Shown here piece by piece: positions 17,865 through 27,831 of a stretch of 64,000 bases of DNA. Every line of letters begins with the position of its first letter. Position 1 is the first letter of the stretch. The DNA lies in contig RAPG01000009.1 in assembly GCA_005239165.1 (NCBI GenBank), positions 62,001-126,000 of the forward strand. The letters run 5' to 3'. The DNA is from Allopusillimonas ginsengisoli (lineage in GTDB: Bacteria; Pseudomonadota; Gammaproteobacteria; Burkholderiales; Burkholderiaceae_B). The translations under genes and the position numbers were made by a program. The notes under the pieces are model-generated. The model made no database searches. It was given only the letters and a program-made list of their open reading frames with translations, and had not been told where the DNA came from.

Positions 17865-19685
17865 TTGATAAATTGGCACTCTGCTCTGGCCGACAGTGGC
17901 ATATGGATAGCTCAAGCCTACGGCATAACGCTTGCGCTCGGGGCCATCATCACTTGGCTGCTGGCGCGCTTTACAGTATGGGGGCAACAGTTCTGGCGAC
18001 TGTCGGCAGAATATTTTTCACCGCGACGCAGTGTACGCCCGCTCGTGATGCTGGCCCTTATCCTGTTTCTGACGCTGTGCGCAGTACGGCTGCAAGTGCT
18101 GTTTTCAGACTGGTACAACACCATGTACACCGCACTGCAGAAGCTGGATGAGCGCGGTTTCTGGATGGCTATGGTGTTGTTTGCCATATTGGCAACCACC
18201 CATATATTTCGTTCGCTGCTTGATTTCTATCTGCAGCAGGCCTTCACCATCCACTGGAGAGTCTGGCTAAACGAAAAGCAACTAACACGCTGGATCGACA
18301 ATCAGTCTTACTACCGTACCCAGTATCTCGATGTGCCTGTCGACAACCCTGATCAGCGTATACAGCAAGACATTACCGACTTTGTACAGGGCTCGCTAAC
18401 GCTGTCTATGGGTGTCGTCAATGCCCTGGTGTCCACCTTTGCATTCACGCTGATACTCTGGACGCTGTCCGGCACGGTGAACATTGGCAGCCTGGAAATT
18501 CCGCGCGGTATGGTGTTTTTGGTGTTTATCTATGTAATCGTAGCTACGGCGTTTGCTATCTGGATCGGGCGCCCTCTTATTCAGCTTAATTTCCTGAACG
18601 AACGCTACAACGCCGACTACCGGTATGCCCTCGTGCGTCTGCGCGAATACGCGGAAAGCATCGCCTTTTATGCCGGCGAAAAAGTAGAAGGTGCCCTGCT
18701 TCGCAGCCGATTTGCTCAGGTTATCGCCAACGCCTGGGCCATCGTATATCGTTCATTGAAATTTCTGGGGTTCAACTTTTCAATTACACAGACAGCCGTT
18801 ATCTTTCCATTCATCATCCAGGCCCCACGGTTTTTCTCCAAGCAAATCAGCCTGGGCGACCTGATGCAAACCGCCCAGGCCTTCGGGCAATTGCAAGACA
18901 ATCTGTCATTCTTTCGCAATGCCTATGATCAGTTCGCTACTTACCGCGCCACACTGAAACGCTTGAGCGGCTTCACTCAGGCGGTAGAACAAGCCAGACT
19001 CCTGCCCCGGCCCGAACTACACGCACGAGACGACAGGCTTTCTATCCGCGACCTGACAGTGCAAACGCCTGGCGGCAACGTGCTAATAGCAGGGCTGAGC
19101 CTGGAGATTCTTCCCAGTGCACCGCTGCTAATACGCGGCCCCTCGGGCGCGGGCAAAACAACCCTGCTGCGGGCAATCGCAGGCCTTTGGCCCCATTGCC
19201 ACGGCCATATTTTCCGTCCCGAACATAACACCCTGTTTCTGTCGCAAAAGCCTTATCTGCCGCTGGGCACACTGCGTAGCGCCTTGTACTACCCAAAGCC
19301 CCTGCCAGACGAGTTCTCCATAGAATCAAGTGTCGGCCAAGATGCTCCCGCGCGCGATGTCCTGAATCTGGTCCAGCTGGGCCACCTGGCCGATCGCATG
19401 GATGAAGTTGCAGACTGGAGCCGAATACTGTCGCTAGGCGAACAGCAACGGTTAGCGTTTGGGCGCCTGTTATTGTCCCGTCCAGAAGCGGCGCTGCTGG
19501 ACGAAGCCACATCTGCCATGGACGAAGGCCTGGAAGATGCCATGTACCGCCTGGTGACCCAACACCTGCCTCATCTGATTCTGATCAGCGTAGGCCACCG
19601 CAGCACACTGCACAAATTCCATGCGGCCCAATTAATCCTGAAGGGCGACGGGACGGGTCAGTGGGAATATGTTGAGGCTGCTTAG
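17865..19685 (+). CDS. YddA/SbmA-like ABC transporter, fused permease and ATPase
   Basis: 606-residue inner-membrane protein. The N-terminal half has about six transmembrane segments of the SbmA/BacA-type domain (ABC_membrane_2), including QVLFSDWYNTMYTALQKLD and the SLGDLMQTAQAFGQLQ stretch typical of the group. The ATPase has Walker A GPSGAGKT, signature LSLGEQQRLAFGRLL and Walker B AALLDEATSAMDE. It begins with TTG at 17865. Relatives include E. coli YddA and mycobacterial Rv1819c, which imports cobalamin and peptides. The direction and cargo here are unknown. Confidence 0.85.
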   Translation: MINWHSALADSGIWIAQAYGITLALGAIITWLLARFTVWGQQFWRLSAEYFSPRRSVRPLVMLALILFLTLCAVRLQVLFSDWYNTMYTALQKLDERGFWMAMVLFAILATTHIFRSLLDFYLQQAFTIHWRVWLNEKQLTRWIDNQSYYRTQYLDVPVDNPDQRIQQDITDFVQGSLTLSMGVVNALVSTFAFTLILWTLSGTVNIGSLEIPRGMVFLVFIYVIVATAFAIWIGRPLIQLNFLNERYNADYRYALVRLREYAESIAFYAGEKVEGALLRSRFAQVIANAWAIVYRSLKFLGFNFSITQTAVIFPFIIQAPRFFSKQISLGDLMQTAQAFGQLQDNLSFFRNAYDQFATYRATLKRLSGFTQAVEQARLLPRPELHARDDRLSIRDLTVQTPGGNVLIAGLSLEILPSAPLLIRGPSGAGKTTLLRAIAGLWPHCHGHIFRPEHNTLFLSQKPYLPLGTLRSALYYPKPLPDEFSIESSVGQDAPARDVLNLVQLGHLADRMDEVADWSRILSLGEQQRLAFGRLLLSRPEAALLDEATSAMDEGLEDAMYRLVTQHLPHLILISVGHRSTLHKFHAAQLILKGDGTGQWEYVEAA

Positions 19686-19962
19686 TTTCCCAACAGCTAT
19701 TAGATAAGCCCAAAACCCCTCATGCAATCTACTGACCTCTACCATGGCCCCCTGATCTGTGATGGAAGTTCGGACATTTTTCTGCTATTTGCACAAACTG
19801 AAAGACCTTCCAAAATCAGCCTGTTATAACCGAAGCCTTGCGCATCAAAATAGATATCGATAACTGCTGGACTACACTATGACGGGTTGATTTCCAACAA
19901 AAGCTGCAGCAACGCAAGGCTCTTGAAAGACAGAGTGGCAATTTTAAAATTGGTGTGACGGA

Positions 19963-20460
19963 ATGCTTATCCGATACTCAAAAATAGGCTTTGTGGCTTC
20001 GATTGCGCTTTTTGCGTCACTGGTGGCCTTTGGCAACATGACAGACTACGGAAGCAATTTCGAGTTTGTCCGACACGTGTTGCTCATGGACACCATCTTT
20101 CCGAACTCAACCATTCACTACCGCGCCATTCAACTCCCAGCTCTGCATCATGCCGCGTATATTCTTATTATTGCCCTCGAAGCCCTCACCGCCCTGCTCT
20201 GCTGGGCCGGCGCTTATCGGCTCGTCAAGCGGTTAAAGTCGCCAGCGAACGACTTTAACCGGGCCAAAAACCTCGCTGTTTGCGGCTTATCGTTGGGTTT
20301 TTTCGTGTGGCAGGTTGGCTTTATGTCGATAGGCGGAGAATGGTTTGGCATGTGGATGTCCGACCAATGGAATGGCGTACCCAGCGCATTTCGTTTTCTG
20401 GTCACCATCGCGCTGGTGCTGATCTATTTGGTACAGCGGGATGGTGATTTGGATGTGTAA
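19963..20460 (+). CDS. DUF2165 small integral membrane protein
   Basis: 165 residues with four hydrophobic segments (about 10-27, 63-85, 105-125, 138-155). The motifs NMTDYGSNFEFVRHVLLMDT and FMSIGGEWFGMWMSDQWNG are characteristic of the DUF2165 family. The function of the family is not established. It has its own upstream spacer of 277 bases in which I see no gene. Confidence 0.85.
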   Translation: MLIRYSKIGFVASIALFASLVAFGNMTDYGSNFEFVRHVLLMDTIFPNSTIHYRAIQLPALHHAAYILIIALEALTALLCWAGAYRLVKRLKSPANDFNRAKNLAVCGLSLGFFVWQVGFMSIGGEWFGMWMSDQWNGVPSAFRFLVTIALVLIYLVQRDGDLDV

Positions 20461-20643
20461 AGAGTGGGTTTCTGATGGGATTCGACCGATGCTATACTTT
20501 CTTGGTCGTTCTGGTCAGCCGGGCTCCCGGCAGATAAATCGAGGCGCGAGTCATCATTTGTGGGCCACTGCAGCAGAAATTGCTTTATCGTCCCTACCGC
20601 ATGCGTACGCATAGCTTGAGCATTATTGCCGGGGAGAGGAACT

Positions 20644-20916
20644 ATGTATAAAGTTGGATCACCATTCTGGAAAATAGTAGCCCGTTTGGGCGTTCCAATT
20701 TCTTTGCGCGTTGATGTCCACCATGACAGCGAAGCTAATGTCTTTATCGCAACCAGCCCCGACCTCAGAGGCCTAATTGTCGAAGCGACAACCCTCGACG
20801 AACTCATCCATGAAACCAATGGTGCTGTGAAAATGTTGATGGAAGAATACGTGCACGGTTCGCCCCGCACCCCTGAAGCATGGTTCAACTTTCATGAGGT
20901 ATTGGCAACTGCGTGA
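20644..20916 (+). CDS. HicB-like antitoxin (DUF1902 domain)
   Basis: 90 residues from ATG 20644, preceded by GGGGAGAGGA, a strong ribosome site. The core reads ISLRVDVHHDSEANVFIATS followed by PDLRGLIVEATTLDELIHE, the beta-beta-alpha partial RNase-H-like fold of DUF1902/HicB antitoxins. It overlaps the next small gene by four bases. Together they form a type II toxin-antitoxin module with the antitoxin first, the reverse of the classical hicA-hicB order. Confidence 0.8.
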   Translation: MYKVGSPFWKIVARLGVPISLRVDVHHDSEANVFIATSPDLRGLIVEATTLDELIHETNGAVKMLMEEYVHGSPRTPEAWFNFHEVLATA

Positions 20917-21098
20917 ACGGGTACTACGAAAGCGTCATTGCCGTGTTCAAGCGGCACGGCTTTTTGTATGTGCGTCAGAAGGGGTCGCATCAGATGTGGC
21001 GTAACGGCGAAATCAGCGTAATTGTTTCTACCAACTGCGCCTCGCGACATACCGCAAATGGCATCATGAAGGCTGCCAAGATCAAGCATCGGTTCTGA
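20913..21098 (+). CDS. HicA-family mRNA interferase toxin
   Basis: 61 residues, starting with GTG at 20913 in a GTGA overlap with the antitoxin stop. It has the double-stranded-RNA-binding-like HicA fold: VFKRHGFLYVRQKGSHQMW with the catalytic histidine in GSHQ, then a beta-strand pair and IMKAAKI. HicA toxins cleave mRNA independently of the ribosome. A hairpin (CTTATC/GATAAG) lies about 30 bases past the stop. Confidence 0.8.
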   Translation: MNGYYESVIAVFKRHGFLYVRQKGSHQMWRNGEISVIVSTNCASRHTANGIMKAAKIKHRF

Positions 21099-21267
21099 CC
21101 ACCACGCCAGCGCAATGATTTCTGATGGACTTATCTTCCGTCCGGATAAGATACACAAATCTCGGGCGGGGGTGTTCTATGAACAATATCTAGACCCAGA
21201 TCATGCCCAAAATCGGCACAGCCACTCCCAGCCAGATGTGGGTGCCGATTAGCTCAGCCTTCTCTAT

Positions 21268-22494
21268 TCAACCAACCACCCCTGCATCCACCACCACCCC
21301 CTCCGCAACAAACCCATCAATATCAGCATCAACATAGCCGACCTCACGCAGCAACTCACGCGTATGCTGCCCCAGCACGGGCGCGGGTCGGCGCACTTGG
21401 GTCGGTGTTTGCGAAAAGTGAATTGGGCATCCCAGGGCTTTGGTCGGGCCTGCCTGGGCATGTTCAAGATCGATGACCATGTTGCGAGCCAGCGTTTGTG
21501 GGTGCGAGAGCGCCTGACCTATGGTGTGGACGGGCCCGGCCGGCACACCCGCTGCGTCAAAGGCCGCAATCCAGTGTGCGGTGCTTTGACGCTGCAAAAC
21601 TGCATCCATCAACGCCACCAGTGCTTCCAAGTTGGCCATCCTGTCGCTATTGGTGGCAAAGCGCACGTCTTCACGCCATTCCGCATGGCCCAACACCTCG
21701 GCGATACGTTCCCAGTTTGCCTGGTTCGCACCACCGATGTTGATCCAGCTATCCTGCGTGCGAAACGCCTGATACGGCGCCGTCAGCAAATGCGCAGAAC
21801 CGGTAGGCCCCACAGACTCACCCGTGGCAAAGTATGAAGCCGCGTGCCAGTACGTTTGTTGGATTGCCGCCTCCATCAACGATGTATCCACAATCTGGCC
21901 CTGACCAGTTTTTAGCTTATGGATATAGGCCGCCATAATGCCCGAAGCTGCGAGTAGTCCGGCATTAATGTCTGCAATCGAATTGCCCGTCTTCACCGGA
22001 GGGCGTCCGGGCTCGCCGGTAATCGACATTAGCCCGGCAAAACCTTGGGCGATAAGGTCAAAGCCGGCCTTGTCAGCATAAGGCCCGTCGCGTCCATAGC
22101 CCGACACGGCGCAATAGATCAGGCCCCGGTTAACCTTGGATAAGACGTCGTACCCCAACCCAAGTTTTTCCAGTGTGCCGCGTCGGAAGTTCTCAGTCAG
22201 GACGTCAGCATCGCGCACCATGCGCAGCAAAATATCGCGACCTTGGGGCAGTTTTAGGTTAAGCCCTATGCCGCGCTTGTTGCGGTTCAAAATCATGAAG
22301 GGCGCTGATACGCCATTTACCCGGGGTTCACTATAACCGCGTGAATCATCGCCGCCTGGCAGCTTCTCTACTTTGATGACATCAGCGCCCATGTCGGCCA
22401 GCATCATGCCGCACGTGGGCCCGGCCATGATCTGGGCCAGTTCCAGCACCCGCATGCCAACCAGTGGTCCGCTGTGAGCCTTTGATTCAGACAT
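21268..22494 (-). CDS. CaiB/BaiF family CoA-transferase
   Basis: 408-residue class III CoA-transferase. It opens GPLVGMRVLELAQIMAGPTCGMMLADMG with the family's V-E dyad in IKVEKLPGGDDSR, and the catalytic Asp region lies near NSIADINAG (about residues 170-180). It transfers CoA between an acyl-CoA donor and an organic acid. It is the last gene of the leftward cluster, 13 bases after an enoyl-CoA hydratase gene, so it probably activates the acid taken up by the TRAP transporter. Confidence 0.9.
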   Translation of the reverse strand: MSESKAHSGPLVGMRVLELAQIMAGPTCGMMLADMGADVIKVEKLPGGDDSRGYSEPRVNGVSAPFMILNRNKRGIGLNLKLPQGRDILLRMVRDADVLTENFRRGTLEKLGLGYDVLSKVNRGLIYCAVSGYGRDGPYADKAGFDLIAQGFAGLMSITGEPGRPPVKTGNSIADINAGLLAASGIMAAYIHKLKTGQGQIVDTSLMEAAIQQTYWHAASYFATGESVGPTGSAHLLTAPYQAFRTQDSWINIGGANQANWERIAEVLGHAEWREDVRFATNSDRMANLEALVALMDAVLQRQSTAHWIAAFDAAGVPAGPVHTIGQALSHPQTLARNMVIDLEHAQAGPTKALGCPIHFSQTPTQVRRPAPVLGQHTRELLREVGYVDADIDGFVAEGVVVDAGVVG

Positions 22495-22507
22495 TGCGCC
22501 TCCTCAG

Positions 22508-23287
22508 TTACTGCCCGCGAAATGCCGGCGTTTTCTTGGCGAGGAATGCGGCATAGCCGATACGAAAATCCTCAGTGTCAAAACAGTCGAAACACTCGTC
22601 GTACTCAGCATCCGAAATTGGCGTGGGGTCAGCGAGACGGCGGGCAAATTTTTTGTGCCAGCGCGCCACTAATGGTGCCCCTTCGGCAATGCGCTGCGCC
22701 GCCGCCTGCGCCTGTGCAGCCACCTGTGCATCCGGCACAATGCGGGTCACCAGGCCTTTCTCTTTGGCCTCCGCCGCATCAAACACACGACCTTCAAGCA
22801 AGATTTCCAGCGCTACATCCGGCCCAGTCAGACGCACGATAGATTCCATTTCCTGGTAGGCCATCACCAGTCCCAGGTTTTTTATGGGCGCACCGAACCG
22901 GCTGGACTCACCGCAAATACGTATATCGCAAAGCGCAGCGATCTCCAGGCCGCCACCCACACAGATGCCATGAATCTGCGCCACCAGGGGATGTCTGCAG
23001 TGCGTCAGAGCCCGTACGGTCTCATGCATTAAGCGCCCGTACTCAATAGCCTGAGCCTTGTTGGAGCGCTCGGTCTGAAACTCCGAAATATCATTGCCCG
23101 GGGAAAAGGATTTTTCCCCAGCGCCGCGCAAGATGATGCAGCGTACCGCGTCATCGGCAGACAACTGATCGATCACCTCACCTAGCTGCCGCCACATGGG
23201 CCGCGTCATGGCGTTGAGCTTGTCAGGACGGTTCAGTACAACCGTAACGATGGGGCCATCGTGTTGTACCTGTATCAGATCAGACAT
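22508..23287 (-). CDS. Enoyl-CoA hydratase/isomerase family protein
   Basis: 259-residue crotonase-fold enzyme. The oxyanion-hole segments are LRGAGEKSFSPGNDISEF (about residues 50-65) and ICVGGGLEIAALCDIRI (about 103-120), followed by GAPIKNLGLV. The glutamate expected in the GLE motif is present (GGGLE). It lies between the TRAP permease gene and the CoA-transferase gene on the same strand. It likely hydrates or isomerises the CoA ester made by the transferase. Confidence 0.88.
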   Translation of the reverse strand: MSDLIQVQHDGPIVTVVLNRPDKLNAMTRPMWRQLGEVIDQLSADDAVRCIILRGAGEKSFSPGNDISEFQTERSNKAQAIEYGRLMHETVRALTHCRHPLVAQIHGICVGGGLEIAALCDIRICGESSRFGAPIKNLGLVMAYQEMESIVRLTGPDVALEILLEGRVFDAAEAKEKGLVTRIVPDAQVAAQAQAAAQRIAEGAPLVARWHKKFARRLADPTPISDAEYDECFDCFDTEDFRIGYAAFLAKKTPAFRGQ

Positions 23288-23308
23288 GAAACTTCCTTTT
23301 TAGTCGCG

Positions 23309-24592
23309 TCAACGATAGAACATATCAACCAGACCCAGACCGGTCACGGGAACATACGTCACCAGCAGCAGCACAGCGACAAGTATGCTGATAAACCACA
23401 GGTTCACCCGTGTAACTTCCCATACAGAGGCCTTGGCGATTGAGCTCGCCACCATCAGCACGCTGGCTACCGGCGGGGTCTGCTGGCCGATGCCGAGGTT
23501 AATGGTTACCACGAGGCCAAAATGGATAGGATCTATGCCAACCATATGAACCAACGGCATTACCACGGGCACGACCAAAATAATGGCTGCCGCCGAATGC
23601 AGAAACATCCCCAAAAACAAGAACAGCACGTTGAGCAGCGCCAGCACCACCCACTTATTGGATGTGAAATCACTGACTGCCTGCGCCAGCGCCTGCGGTG
23701 CCTGAACCTCGGACAGATAGGTGCCCAGCAGAGCGCTGGTTGCGACCAGCAACATGACGATGGCGGTTTGTATGCCGCCCTCAAGAATCGCCTTTTTCAG
23801 CTGTTTTAGGTTGAGTTCACGATAGATGAGCAAGCCCACGGCGAGGGCCGCGACTACGGCCAGTGCTGCCCCCTCGGTGGCAGTAACCACACCACCAAAG
23901 ATGCCACCCAAAATTATGAGAGGCAACAAGAAGGCCCACAGCGCTTCGCGCGCAGTATGCGCCACGCGCTTGATCGAGAACGCCTCGTCACGCGGCAGGT
24001 TGTAGCGGCGCGCGAGAAAAGACGCAACGCCCATCAGCCCCGCGCCCCCCAGTATTCCCGGCACAATGCCGGCCACAAACATCTGCACCACCGAGGTTTC
24101 CGCCATCACCGCATACAGAATCATGGGTATCGAGGGCGGGATGATGATAGCCAGCGTCGAAGCCGAAGACATAACAGCCGCCGCCATTGGCGCAGGATAG
24201 CCCTTTGCCTTCATTCCCGGGATGAGAATGGAGCCCAGGGCTGCCACGTCGGCCACTGCCGAGCCTGATATCTCGGCAAAGAACAACGAAGATCCGATGG
24301 ACACATGGGCCAATCCGCCGCGTATCCAGCCAAAGAGTGAAGAGGCAAATGCGATAAGGCGGTGAGAGATTCCCGAAGCGTTCATGATGGCACCGGCCAG
24401 GATGAACAGCGGAATCGCGAGCAGCGGAAAATTGGTCGCGCCATTAAAGGTCACCAACGCAACATTGGGCAAGATATCCATGCCCTGGCTGGCTACCATG
24501 GCAACGACAGCCACAATACCCAACGACACGGCGATCGGCACATTGATGAGGACCAGAAACAACACAGCACCAAACAAAATCAGCATGATCAT
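23309..24592 (-). CDS. TRAP transporter large permease (DctM family)
   Basis: 427-residue membrane protein with about twelve hydrophobic segments. ISHRLIAFASSLFGWIRGG and SGSAVADVAALGSILIPGM are hallmark DctM sequences, and SASTLAIIIPPSIPMILYAV carries the conserved Pro-rich helix break. I chose ATG 24592, fourteen bases after the dctQ stop and preceded by GGAGAG; a start at 24649 would add an odd Arg-rich leader overlapping dctQ. It imports an organic acid with sodium, together with DctQ and the periplasmic receptor. Confidence 0.9.
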   Translation of the reverse strand: MIMLILFGAVLFLVLINVPIAVSLGIVAVVAMVASQGMDILPNVALVTFNGATNFPLLAIPLFILAGAIMNASGISHRLIAFASSLFGWIRGGLAHVSIGSSLFFAEISGSAVADVAALGSILIPGMKAKGYPAPMAAAVMSSASTLAIIIPPSIPMILYAVMAETSVVQMFVAGIVPGILGGAGLMGVASFLARRYNLPRDEAFSIKRVAHTAREALWAFLLPLIILGGIFGGVVTATEGAALAVVAALAVGLLIYRELNLKQLKKAILEGGIQTAIVMLLVATSALLGTYLSEVQAPQALAQAVSDFTSNKWVVLALLNVLFLFLGMFLHSAAAIILVVPVVMPLVHMVGIDPIHFGLVVTINLGIGQQTPPVASVLMVASSIAKASVWEVTRVNLWFISILVAVLLLVTYVPVTGLGLVDMFYR

Positions 24593-24605
24593 GAGAGCTC
24601 TCCGG

Positions 24606-25157
24606 TCAGACCAAACCATCGGACAGCGCCGACGTCGTTCCTGCATCATCCGGCGTGCGGATCAGATCAATAAGGTGCATGACCTCGGCAACCAGAATCA
24701 GCACCGCTGAAATAGGAATGGCTGAATGCACGAAATTGACGGGCATCCACGGCAAACTCACCAAGGTATCTCCGGCGAGGATGGGCATGATCTCCAGGCC
24801 CATCCACCCCAGCAGGGCAAAAAATGCGATGACCAGTAACTGGGCGACAATGTTGACGCAGCGCCGACTCCGCGCCCCCAGAGACTCCACCACCTCGGGG
24901 CAACCGATGTGGGCACGGCGCACCGAAGCCAGTGCCGACCCATAGAAAGTCAGCCACGCCAGCAGCAGAGACGCTGTTTCGTCATACCAGACCAGCGAGT
25001 TTCCGGACCATCGAAAAATAACCCCTACGGTCACCTCGATGGCCAGTATGATCATCAGCGCGCCGACCACCCACTCAAGCACCTTGCCGTAAGCGTGGCG
25101 AAAGCGATGCATGGGATTGCCAGGCCGTTCGAGTGTGTCTGCGTCCATAGGGGTCAC
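24606..25157 (-). CDS. TRAP transporter small permease (DctQ family)
   Basis: 183 residues with four transmembrane segments. VTVGVIFRWSGNSLVWYDETASLLLAWLTFYG carries the DctQ signature (R-W/x-x-x-x-S-L-x-W-x-E-E/T). It follows the receptor gene by eight bases and precedes DctM, the standard P-Q-M order. An alternative start nine bases downstream is possible. Confidence 0.88.
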   Translation of the reverse strand: MTPMDADTLERPGNPMHRFRHAYGKVLEWVVGALMIILAIEVTVGVIFRWSGNSLVWYDETASLLLAWLTFYGSALASVRRAHIGCPEVVESLGARSRRCVNIVAQLLVIAFFALLGWMGLEIMPILAGDTLVSLPWMPVNFVHSAIPISAVLILVAEVMHLIDLIRTPDDAGTTSALSDGLV

Positions 25158-25165
25158 CTCACGAT

Positions 25166-26190
25166 TTATTTGCCAAGTTCGATTGCGCGCGCAATAAGTT
25201 CCTGCGCACCGTCGACCTCCTGGCCGAACTCCTCATAGATAGGCTTGCTGGCCGCGATGAAGGCGTCCTTGTCCACTTCATTCACCTGCATGCCGGCATC
25301 TTTGAGCTTACCGAGCAGCTCCTCATCGGCTTTGGCGGCCTGCTCATACACATAGGCCTGATTCTCGCGAGCGGTTTCCTCGAGTATCTTGCGCACGTTC
25401 TCCGGCAGCTTGGCGTACTTCTTGGTACCCACTGTCAGATAGGCAGGCGTGTATACGTGGGCTGACAGTGACAAGTACTTTTGTACCTCTTGAAGCTTGG
25501 CCGAATAAATCTGGGTAAGAGGGTTCTCCTGTCCGTCCATCACTCCGGTCTGCAGGGCGCTGAACAGCTCCGAAAAACTCATAGGACTGGGGTTGGCGCC
25601 GTATTCCTGAAACATCTTTACGCGCCATTTCCCCTTGGGGGTGCGCAGCTTGATGCCGTGCAAATCTTCGGGTTTGACGATGGGTCGCTTGTTGTTGGTG
25701 ATGTGGCGATAGCCGTTTTCCCAGACCGCCAGTATCGTCAGACCTTTCTTTTCGGCAGCCGGCTCGAGTTTGGGCCAAAAGATCTCTTTTTCGATGCGCT
25801 TCATGTGCTCACGATCTTTGACGATGTAGGGCATCTCGAAAATGCCGAACAGATCAACCTCCGAGGACATCACGGTTGAGGGCAGTACCATATCTATGGT
25901 GCCAAGCTTGAGCTTTTGCACCATTTCCTTGTCTCCACCCAACTGGCTGGATCCAAACACCACGACCTTGTATTGATCGCCCAACTTGGCGTTGGCGCGT
26001 TTGGCGAACTCGTCGGCACTAATCTGAAAAGGGAACCCGGGTTACCCACGTGGCCGAGTTTGAGCTCAACCTGCGCCTGAGAAATACTCGGTATGCCCAA
26101 AGCCGCCGTTGCGCCTACGGCGGCGACCAAGGCCAGCATGCGGCGGCGCAAAGTACTGGACTGTGGAATTGAAGTGGTATTGATCATCAT
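25166..26190 (-). pseudogene. TRAP transporter substrate-binding protein (DctP family), frameshifted
   Basis: The gene starts at 26190 with GGAG upstream. It encodes a signal peptide ending SISQA, then QVELKLGHVGNPGSLF, and loses frame at the A4 run 26027-26030 (T4 on the coding strand). From there the other frame continues QISADEFAKRANAKLG and runs uninterrupted to 25166. One added base in that homopolymer restores a 341-residue DctP with the conserved arginine region IKLRTPKGKWR. If real, the transporter has no working receptor; if a sequencing slip, the system is complete. Confidence 0.82.
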
Positions 26191-26434
26191 TGTCTCCGTC
26201 GGTCCGGTTGTGGATGGTGCCGTGCACCCGGACTGCGCACGACCCTGAAACGAGCTCACAGCATGTCTAGGCGCTTCCCCTCTTTATGCCACTCGTCAGC
26301 TGACGCCCAGGAATTGGGGGTTGAAAGTCGCATGTTGCTCTCACGTGGTGGTGTTGCTTCCTCACGTGTTTGGCTTTTGAAATTTTCATTCGGCGCGCAC
26401 AGACTGCGTGATGTTCTCGCGGAAACTCGATCCG

Positions 26435-27639
26435 TCATTTGACGGCTATGGATCGAACCTCTGCTTTTTGTGCCAGATACTCCATGGCGGCCTGGACCCC
26501 GCCCTTTTTATGCGGTACACCAGCAAGCTCCAGGCTCATTTCTACACCGGCAAGTGTTCCGCACACAGACAGATCGTTAATGTCGCCCAGATGCCCAATG
26601 CGAAATACTTTGTCCTTGAGTTTGGAGAGGCCCTGTCCCAACGACATATTGAAATGCTCCAGCACGATCTTGCGAAACGCGTCAGCACTATGGCCTTCGG
26701 GCATAATCACTGCCGTCAGCGCCGGACTGTATTCGTCAGGGTCGGCGCATAAAATTTCCAGCCCCCAGGCACGCACAGCCCGACGGGTCGCCTCGCCGTG
26801 GCGCTGGTGTCGTGCAAACACGGTGTCCAGCCCCTCCTGAAATAACATTTCCAGCGCCTCATGCAGGCCATAGAGCAGATTGGTGGCGGGCGTATACGGA
26901 AAGTATCCGGTAGCGTTGCTGGCAATCATGGGGCGCCAGTCCCAGTACGAACGCCTGAGATTCGCGTGTTCAGCGGCGGCAAGCGCCTTGGCGCTGATCG
27001 CATTGAAGGACAACCCTGGCGGCAGCATCAAGCCTTTCTGGGAACCTGCCACGGTGACGTCTACGCCCCATTCATCGTGACGGTAGTCGACCGAACCCAG
27101 CGATGAAATGGTGTCAACCATAAGCAAGGCAGGATGCCCGGCCTGGTCAATAGCCTCGCGCACGCCCTTGACGTCGGTGGTGGCGCCCGTGGCCGTTTCA
27201 TTGTGTACGATGCAGACCGCCTTGATTTCATGCTCTGCATCAGACTTCAATCGGCTATTGATAGCCGAGGCATCGGCACCACGACGCCAGTCGCCAGGCA
27301 GGAACTCCACCCGCAAACCCAGCTCCGTCGCCATTTTTTCCACATGGCCGCGAAATGCCCGGTCTCGGCCATAAGAACCAGATCGCCGGCCGACAGGGTG
27401 TTGACCAGCGCCGCCTCCCATGCGCCGGTGCCCGACGCCGGATAGATGATGACGTGGCTTTCGGTCTTGAATATTTTTTTCATGCCGGCAAGCACTGACT
27501 TACCGAGCTCGCCAAACTCTGGACCGCGATGGTCTATCGTGACGTTATCGATGGCGCGCAACACGCGATCAGGCACATTAGTTGGGCCAGGAATCTGGAG
27601 AAAGTGGCGACCCGAAGGGTGCGAGCTAAGTCTAAGCAT
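26435..27639 (-). pseudogene. Serine/alanine-glyoxylate aminotransferase family, frameshifted
   Basis: PLP-dependent class V aminotransferase of 401 residues once one base is restored. The N-terminal part (LQIPGPTNVPDRVLRAID to LMAETGHFAAMW) reads in one frame and the remainder (KMATELGLRVEFLPGDW onward) in another. They meet at the T6 run 27334-27339 (A6 on the coding strand); A7 would give WKKMATELG. The PLP lysine is in VTVAGSQKGLMLPPG. Family members make glycine from glyoxylate, or act on other amino acids. It heads the leftward TRAP cluster opposite the GntR gene. Confidence 0.82.
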
Positions 27640-27658
27640 GTCTAAGCCCCATCATTAA

Positions 27659-27671
27659 TTGGTATACAAAA
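27659..27671 (+). promoter_or_regulatory. Candidate GntR operator, aminotransferase side
   Basis: TTGGTATACAAAA lies 20 bases upstream of the aminotransferase start. It shares TGGTATACAAAA with a second box before the GntR gene. FCD-type GntR proteins typically bind short GTATAC-centred palindromes. Confidence 0.55.
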
Positions 27672-27831
27672 CACAATCTGAGCATGGTACGCCGCCCTTT
27701 TGTCCGGTACAAGAGGAATTTTCCCTATCGTGCAGACAGGATATAAAATGTATGCTTCTTCAGGATAAGGCATAGAGTGCATTCACATGTATTCCCGTGC
27801 CCGCTCCTGGATCGCTATAATATATCCCTTG

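Noticed and set aside
20438..20455. An 18-base match to the fasciclin -35 region (CATCCAAATCACCATCCC on the minus strand).
   Set aside because: It lies inside the DUF2165 coding end, has no CGTATA at 15 bases, and drives no gene on that strand. Probably chance.
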